From assembly GCA_934277845.1 (NCBI GenBank), contig CAKQVV010000051.1:1-10780 (forward strand): 10,780 nucleotides of DNA. Reading direction: 5' to 3'. The position numbers were made by a program, and so were the translations under genes. Source of the DNA: an uncultured Clostridia bacterium (GTDB lineage: Bacteria; Bacillota; Clostridia; Christensenellales; Pumilibacteraceae). Position 1 is the first letter of the stretch; each line of letters starts with the position of its first letter. Positions 6,608 to 10,780 of this stretch are shown in pieces. The notes under the pieces are model-generated. The model was given only the letters and a program-made list of their open reading frames with translations, was not told the origin of the DNA and ran no database searches.

Positions 6608-8734
6608 ATGAAGAAACCGGTAAATTTCAGACCGTTTTTAATAACTGCGGTATGCGCGATAGCAGTAGTACTGTGCGTCGGATTATTGCCCGATCCGTAT
6701 GCCGCCGTCACGGGTATTGCAGTGGCGGTGCTGCTTTTGCTTGTCGCCGTATTGCTCGGCATCAACGGTAAACCGATCGCATGCATTACGTTTTCGATTG
6801 CGTTTGCGGTTACGGTTTCTTGCGTTGTTGTGACTTCGGTAACTCGATATAACTGGAAGAACGAATTAGAAGAGAATAAAGAGTATTATTTTATCGGCAC
6901 GATAGAATCAAAAACATTACTTGATGACGGTGCAAGATATTTTCTTGACGACGTTACGGCAAACGGAGTGAAAATCAATGGTAAAGTATGTCTTTCCGTG
7001 AACGACGATGACGTCGCTACTATTAGTTTTCTGAAATGCGGAGACAGAATAGGCGTTTTGACTGATGCCGCGTTTGCTGAATTTAATCCGAGACGAAGTT
7101 CGGCGATACGCAACGGCATAAGATATTACGCGTCGGCTGACGCTTCGGAAGTATCTTTTCTCAGAGCCGAACCCGGATTTTTCGATAAACTAAGAAATAA
7201 GATGAGCGACTTGCTGGACGATAACCTCGGGGCTTACGGTCAGGTTGCGTTCGGTATGCTTACCGGAGATAAAGGCTCGATTGACGATTCGATAACAGAC
7301 TATTACAGTATAAGCGGCATCGGACACATACTTTCGGTATCCGGATTGCACGTCGGTTTTGTCGTTGCGATAGCGTCGTTTATACTCGAAAAATTACGCG
7401 CCGGCAGGGTGGTAAAACTCGGCGCGATTACTGCCGCGCTCACTTTTTATTGCTTTTTGGCGTCGTTTGCGCTTTCGGTCGTTCGTGCGTCGATCATGTG
7501 TATTCTGGGTTTGATTGCAGGCTTGACCGGTAAACAACGAGATCCTCTTAATGCACTGTGTTTTGCCGTCACGGGAATCCTGGCTGTTCAACCGGTAAGT
7601 TTGTTTGACGTGGGCTTTGAGATGAGCGTTGCGGCTGTATTCGGAATACTGTTGTTTTCAAGAAGTTTCACAAGAGTATTCTCACGTTTTCTGCCGAAAT
7701 TTTTTTCGTCGGCATTATCGGTTTCGTTATCCGCACAAATCGGAATAACACCCGTATCGCTCGTGTATTTCAGTTCGTTTCCGACGTATTCGGTTCTTGT
7801 GAATCTGATTGTTATACCGATAGTTACCGTGGCGTTTATCGCAATTACGATTGCATTGGCGGTGACGCTGATTGTGCCGCAAGCCGGAGCCATATTGTTC
7901 GTTGCCGGTATTCCGCTTGTTATCGTGGACGATATCGCGGTGTTTGCCTGCAAATTACCGCTTGCCGAAATTAGAGTTTATGCCGCTGCGTGGTTTATGG
8001 CAGTGTTCGCCTTATATTTTATATGCAGTCAATTTTTCATGTTGCCGAAATTCAAACCGCTTGTCGTATGCGTTTGCGTGATGCTGGCGGCGACTTGTAT
8101 AGGAGTGTCGAATATTCCTTCCGACGCGTCTTTCGACGTGGTTGCGGTTTCGGAGTACAAGTGTGTAACAACCGTCGTGAGAACGAACGGGAAAACGTTT
8201 GTTGTCGGCGACGTCAACGAACGAACGTCGGCTGTCGGAGTTTTGCGCGATCTGAAAGCGCGCTCGATAGATGCCGTGTATCTTAATAAACTCGATAAAT
8301 CGGTAGCAAAAGGTGTGCTCGCGTTAAGTTCCGAGTATGAAATAAAAGCGGTTTATTTCCCGGTGGAAAACGCGGCGGAAGGGATCGCCGCGCTTACTAA
8401 AGGCGGATTTACCGCGTTGTTTTCGATTGACGAATCAGAAAACGATGAAATAAAACCGGTATATTCCGACAGATTATTAGGATATATCTACGATTCAGGA
8501 ACGGTAAAAACACTTATGCTGGGCTACGGAATAAAGCCCGGGCAGGTTCCTGCCGGTATTATAAATGAATGTGCCGTAATCCGCACGTACGTTTACGACG
8601 GCAATTACGGTGAGCGTATTTACATTGTCAACTATGAAAATTCGTACCAAAGCAATGTACCGAAGTATTATGAAGTCCTCTCCGACGAAACGTTCGGATT
8701 CAAAACCGCAACCAGCGAAATCGCTTCTTTGTAA
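6608..8734 (+). CDS. comEC: ComEC/Rec2-family DNA-uptake channel protein with a degenerate metallo-beta-lactamase-like C-terminus
   Basis: Integral membrane protein of 708 residues; in the family, ComEC forms the inner-membrane channel that takes up single-stranded DNA during transformation. Visible: about three N-terminal hydrophobic segments (10-78); an OB-like extracytoplasmic domain at about 90-185; the Competence-domain core with MLTGDKGSIDDS (217-228) and SGIGHILSVSGLHVGF (236-251); VVRASIMCILGLIAGLTGK (291-309); RDPLNAL (311-317); LFDVGFEMSVAAVFGILLF (332-350); SAQIGITPV (375-383); and further helices to about 500. Residues 508-700 keep the strand/helix order of the ComEC beta-lactamase domain (RTNGKTFVVGDV at 525-536, ARSIDAVYL at 551-559) but have no HxHxDH and no histidine at all. 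A metal-dependent nuclease role is therefore unlikely. ATG 6608 is the first start after an in-frame stop at 6575-6577; its Shine-Dalgarno is weak. No own promoter is obvious. Whether the cell is competent cannot be told. Confidence 0.88.
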   Translation: MKKPVNFRPFLITAVCAIAVVLCVGLLPDPYAAVTGIAVAVLLLLVAVLLGINGKPIACITFSIAFAVTVSCVVVTSVTRYNWKNELEENKEYYFIGTIESKTLLDDGARYFLDDVTANGVKINGKVCLSVNDDDVATISFLKCGDRIGVLTDAAFAEFNPRRSSAIRNGIRYYASADASEVSFLRAEPGFFDKLRNKMSDLLDDNLGAYGQVAFGMLTGDKGSIDDSITDYYSISGIGHILSVSGLHVGFVVAIASFILEKLRAGRVVKLGAITAALTFYCFLASFALSVVRASIMCILGLIAGLTGKQRDPLNALCFAVTGILAVQPVSLFDVGFEMSVAAVFGILLFSRSFTRVFSRFLPKFFSSALSVSLSAQIGITPVSLVYFSSFPTYSVLVNLIVIPIVTVAFIAITIALAVTLIVPQAGAILFVAGIPLVIVDDIAVFACKLPLAEIRVYAAAWFMAVFALYFICSQFFMLPKFKPLVVCVCVMLAATCIGVSNIPSDASFDVVAVSEYKCVTTVVRTNGKTFVVGDVNERTSAVGVLRDLKARSIDAVYLNKLDKSVAKGVLALSSEYEIKAVYFPVENAAEGIAALTKGGFTALFSIDESENDEIKPVYSDRLLGYIYDSGTVKTLMLGYGIKPGQVPAGIINECAVIRTYVYDGNYGERIYIVNYENSYQSNVPKYYEVLSDETFGFKTATSEIASL

Positions 8735-8743
8735 TTTTATCGA

Positions 8744-8772
8744 TTGACAAATCATCGAAAAAGTGATATATA
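8744..8772 (+). promoter_or_regulatory. Sigma-A-type promoter with extended -10 for the ABC exporter genes
   Basis: A perfect -35 TTGACA (8744-8749) and -10 TATATA (8767-8772) are separated by 17 nt, with TG at 8764-8765 giving an extended -10 (TGnTATATA). A perfect TATAAT at 8769-8774 overlaps it but with a 19-nt spacer. Transcription should begin near 8779, leaving a leader of only about 18 nt with a strong Shine-Dalgarno. This separates the exporter transcript from comEC upstream. A weak 5-bp inverted repeat, TCGAT/ATCGA at 8740-8758, covers the -35 box. Confidence 0.8.
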
Positions 8773-8786
8773 ATCAATGTAAAACC

Positions 8787-8791
8787 GGAGG
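8787..8791 (+). promoter_or_regulatory. Ribosome binding site of the first ABC exporter gene
   Basis: GGAGG at 8787-8791, 5 nt before ATG 8797; consensus quality. Confidence 0.8.
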
Positions 8792-8796
8792 ACTTT

Positions 8797-10524
8797 ATGC
8801 TTAAGAGATTGTTGCCGTGCGTGGGCAAGTACAAAGCGTATGCTGTGCTCGCGCCTTTAATGATGCTGATAGAAGTGACGATGGAAGTGTTGCTTCCGAT
8901 AGTAATGAAAAATATTATAGACAACGGTATTCAGGCGCAAAATACCGATTATTGTTTGAAAATGGGTTTACTTATGATAGGTATGTCCGTACTTTCGATG
9001 ATAGGAGGTGCACTATCGGGTAAATTCGCCGCCGTTGCGGGTACTGGGTTTGCCAAGGGAATCAGAAAGAGTCTGTTTGAAAAGATTCAGGATTTTTCGT
9101 TCTACAATGTCGACAGGTATTCTACGGCTTCGCTCGTGACGCGTCTTACCACCGACGTAACAAATACGCAAATGGCGTTTATGACGGTTATCAGAATTCT
9201 CGTCAGAGGTCCCGCAATGCTGATTTTCGCGACAGCAATGGCGGTTACGATCAATCCGCAAATGTCGATAATATTTGCGGTGGCGATTCCCGTTCTTGCC
9301 GTTTCGTTGTATTTCATTATGACGAAGGCGCACCCGCGTTTCAAGGTTATGCTGAAAAAATACGATAATCTCCACGCTACCGTGCAGGAAGATCTTATCG
9401 CGATCCATACCGTAAAATCGTTTGTTCGCGAGGATTACGAAAACAAGAAATTCATGGATTGCTCGGAAGAAGTGCGTAAAACGCAGATCCACGCCGAAAA
9501 ACTGATTATACTCAACGGGCCTATTATGCAACTTTGTATGTACGGCTGCATGATCGCAGTCTTTTTCTTCGGTGCGAATTTCGCGATACACGGCACGATG
9601 ACCGAAGGGGACATTACCAGTTTCATTACTTACATAATACAAATTCTTATGTCGCTGATGATGATCGCAATGTCGCTGGTTCAAGTGGTTCTTTCGCGTG
9701 CGTCGATGACGCGTATCGTAGAAGTACTTGACGAAAAAATCGATATAGACGACACGAATGCCGATCCCGCAATTAAGCCGGCGGACGGCAGCATCAAGTT
9801 CAACGATGTAAAGTTTGGTTATGCGAAAGGCGGCGGTAATCTAGTATTCGACGGGATCGATTTTTCGATAAACAGCGGCGAAACCGTCGGAATTATCGGC
9901 GGCACCGGTTCGGCAAAGAGTACGCTTGTACAACTTATTCCCAGACTTTACGACGTTTGCGGCGGAAGTGTGGTTGTCGGCGGACACGACGTGCGCGACT
10001 ATAAACTCAAAAACCTGCGCGACGACGTGGCGATGGTACTGCAAAAGAATGTGTTGTTCAGCGGCACGATTCTTGAAAACCTCAGATGGGGCAACGAAAA
10101 CGCGACTATGGAACAGGTGATTGAGGCGGCAAAAGCAGCGGAAGCGCACGATTTTATCATGTCGTTTCCGAATGGGTACGAAACCGATCTCGGACAAGGC
10201 GGCGTAAACGTTTCCGGCGGGCAAAAGCAAAGACTTTGCATCGCAAGAGCATTGCTTAAAGATCCCAAAATCATTATTTTGGACGATTCAACCAGTGCTG
10301 TTGATACTGCAACCGATGCAAGAATACGCGCGTCGTTCAGAAAGCATATCAAACATATTACGACGATTATCATTGCGCAGCGCATCAGTTCGGTAAGCGA
10401 CGCCGACAAAATCATCGTCATGAATGACGGTAAAATCGACGGAATAGGTACGCACGACGAACTCATGGAATCGAACGAAATCTATCGTGAAGTTTATGCT
10501 TCGCAGATGAAGGGAGTGGAGTAA
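8797..10524 (+). CDS. ABC exporter half-transporter, degenerate-site subunit of a heterodimer (YheI/BmrC-like)
   Basis: Membrane domain plus ATPase domain in one chain of 575 residues, the usual size of a type IV (MDR-like) ABC exporter half. Six membrane helices fall at about 12-36, 55-80, 132-155, 157-177, 243-265 and 275-300. The ATPase domain starts near 332: Walker A GGTGSAKST (368-376, with Ala before the Lys where Gly is usual), Q-loop LQKNVLFSGTI (415-425), signature VSGGQKQR (472-479), Walker B IIILDDSTSAVD (492-503), and H-loop IIIAQRISSV (524-533). The residue after the Walker B Asp is Asp497 instead of the catalytic Glu, and Gln528 replaces the H-loop His. This combination marks the non-catalytic partner of heterodimeric exporters such as BmrCD and TM287/288. 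The adjacent gene at 10527 is the expected partner. It has its own promoter. The substrate is unknown: drug or lipid-like export is a family guess. Confidence 0.93.
   Translation: MLKRLLPCVGKYKAYAVLAPLMMLIEVTMEVLLPIVMKNIIDNGIQAQNTDYCLKMGLLMIGMSVLSMIGGALSGKFAAVAGTGFAKGIRKSLFEKIQDFSFYNVDRYSTASLVTRLTTDVTNTQMAFMTVIRILVRGPAMLIFATAMAVTINPQMSIIFAVAIPVLAVSLYFIMTKAHPRFKVMLKKYDNLHATVQEDLIAIHTVKSFVREDYENKKFMDCSEEVRKTQIHAEKLIILNGPIMQLCMYGCMIAVFFFGANFAIHGTMTEGDITSFITYIIQILMSLMMIAMSLVQVVLSRASMTRIVEVLDEKIDIDDTNADPAIKPADGSIKFNDVKFGYAKGGGNLVFDGIDFSINSGETVGIIGGTGSAKSTLVQLIPRLYDVCGGSVVVGGHDVRDYKLKNLRDDVAMVLQKNVLFSGTILENLRWGNENATMEQVIEAAKAAEAHDFIMSFPNGYETDLGQGGVNVSGGQKQRLCIARALLKDPKIIILDDSTSAVDTATDARIRASFRKHIKHITTIIIAQRISSVSDADKIIVMNDGKIDGIGTHDELMESNEIYREVYASQMKGVE
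10511..10521 (+). promoter_or_regulatory. Ribosome binding site of the second ABC exporter gene
   Basis: AGGGAG (10511-10516) and GGAG (10518-10521) lie in the last codons and up to the stop of the first ABC gene, 5-10 nt before ATG 10527. The 2-nt gap between the genes supports coupled, roughly equal synthesis of the two subunits. Confidence 0.7.
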
Positions 10525-10526
10525 TT

Positions 10527-10780
10527 ATGCCTCCGGTGAAAAATCAAAAGTTTTCTAAACCCAAAAACACAAAACGTACGATTAAGCGATTGCTGGCATA
10601 TATCGGCAAGTATAAACTTGCGTTCTTGTTTGTATTTCTCGGTATTGCGATAAGTTCAATTGTTTCGATAGTAAATACGTATTTCGTATCCATACTCATC
10701 GATAAATTCATTGCGCCGTATGTTGCCGATCATAACTGGGCAGGCGTAGTACGAGAACTTACGAACGCGCTTCTTATTGT
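10527..10780 (+). CDS. Second ABC exporter half-transporter (YheH/BmrD-like), N-terminal fragment
   Basis: Open reading frame from ATG 10527 that runs off the window after 84 full codons. The start reads MPPVKNQKFSKPKNTKRTIK, a basic hydrophilic lead, followed by RLLAYIGKYKLAFLFVFLGI and a hydrophobic first membrane helix (about residues 31-55), then NTYFVSILIDKFIAP, the usual loop after helix 1 in ABC exporters. It parallels the start of the preceding ABC gene (LLPCVGKYKAY there, LLAYIGKYKLA here), which supports homology. The gap to the first ABC gene is 2 nt and a good Shine-Dalgarno is present. The ATPase domain lies outside the window. If the heterodimer reading is right, it should carry the intact catalytic Glu and H-loop His. 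Confidence 0.88.
   Translation, partial: MPPVKNQKFSKPKNTKRTIKRLLAYIGKYKLAFLFVFLGIAISSIVSIVNTYFVSILIDKFIAPYVADHNWAGVVRELTNALLI

Noticed and set aside
8521..8554. Two adjacent inverted repeats, GGGCT/AGCCC and GGCAGG/CCTGCC, inside comEC
   Set aside because: Short, inside an intact coding region with no T run after them; most likely chance from the codons for GYGIKPGQVPAG.
8714..8730. AGCG/CGCT mini-hairpin followed by TTCTTT as a terminator of comEC
   Set aside because: Only 4 bp with an interrupted T run, and it lies within the coding end; too weak to call.
8132..8731. C-terminal domain of the comEC-like protein as an active metallo-beta-lactamase nuclease
   Set aside because: No histidine and no HxHxDH-like motif in the whole domain.
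8797..10524. First ABC gene as a homodimeric exporter working alone
   Set aside because: The catalytic Glu and H-loop His are both replaced, and a second half-transporter starts 2 nt downstream, so a heterodimer is the better reading.

Overview
The window looks like chromosomal housekeeping DNA from an uncultured-type member of the Bacillota, probably Clostridia. The grounds are the Bacillus-like form of HslV (the GQSVIMKG and AIGSGGNYALAAARAL stretches), hisS next to aspS, a cysteine-rich clostridial-type HisRS insertion, GGAGG-type ribosome binding sites, and a YheI/YheH-type two-gene ABC exporter. Genus cannot be read from the sequence. Every gene is on the + strand and coding density is very high.

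Region 1 (1-6542) is one tightly packed run that reads as an operon: hslV (5' end outside the window), hslU, hisS, aspS, a small RseC/MucC-family membrane protein, and glyA. Gaps are 3 and 26 nt, followed by overlaps of 1, 8 and 4 nt, so translational coupling is likely. The run joins an ATP-dependent protease (HslUV), two aminoacyl-tRNA synthetases (His, Asp) and serine/glycine one-carbon metabolism, with a CX2CX2C membrane protein whose role here is unknown. It ends in two tandem hairpins (6546-6595), the second with a short T run.

Region 2 (6608-8734) is a 708-residue ComEC/Rec2-family protein. The N-terminal OB-like domain and the Competence channel domain are recognisable. The C-terminal domain follows the layout of the ComEC metallo-beta-lactamase domain but has no histidine at all and no HxHxDH motif, so it cannot be a normal metal-dependent nuclease domain. 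This is the most interesting point in the window.

Region 3 (8744-10780) starts with a near-consensus sigma-A promoter and a very short leader. It holds two adjacent ABC exporter half-transporter genes, the second cut by the window end. The first has a degenerate ATPase site (Asp for the catalytic Glu, Gln for the H-loop His), as expected for the non-catalytic partner of a heterodimeric exporter of the BmrCD / TM287-288 kind.

No tRNA, rRNA, CRISPR array, insertion sequence, phage gene or clear new multi-gene system was seen. No stretch longer than about 65 bases lacks a gene.
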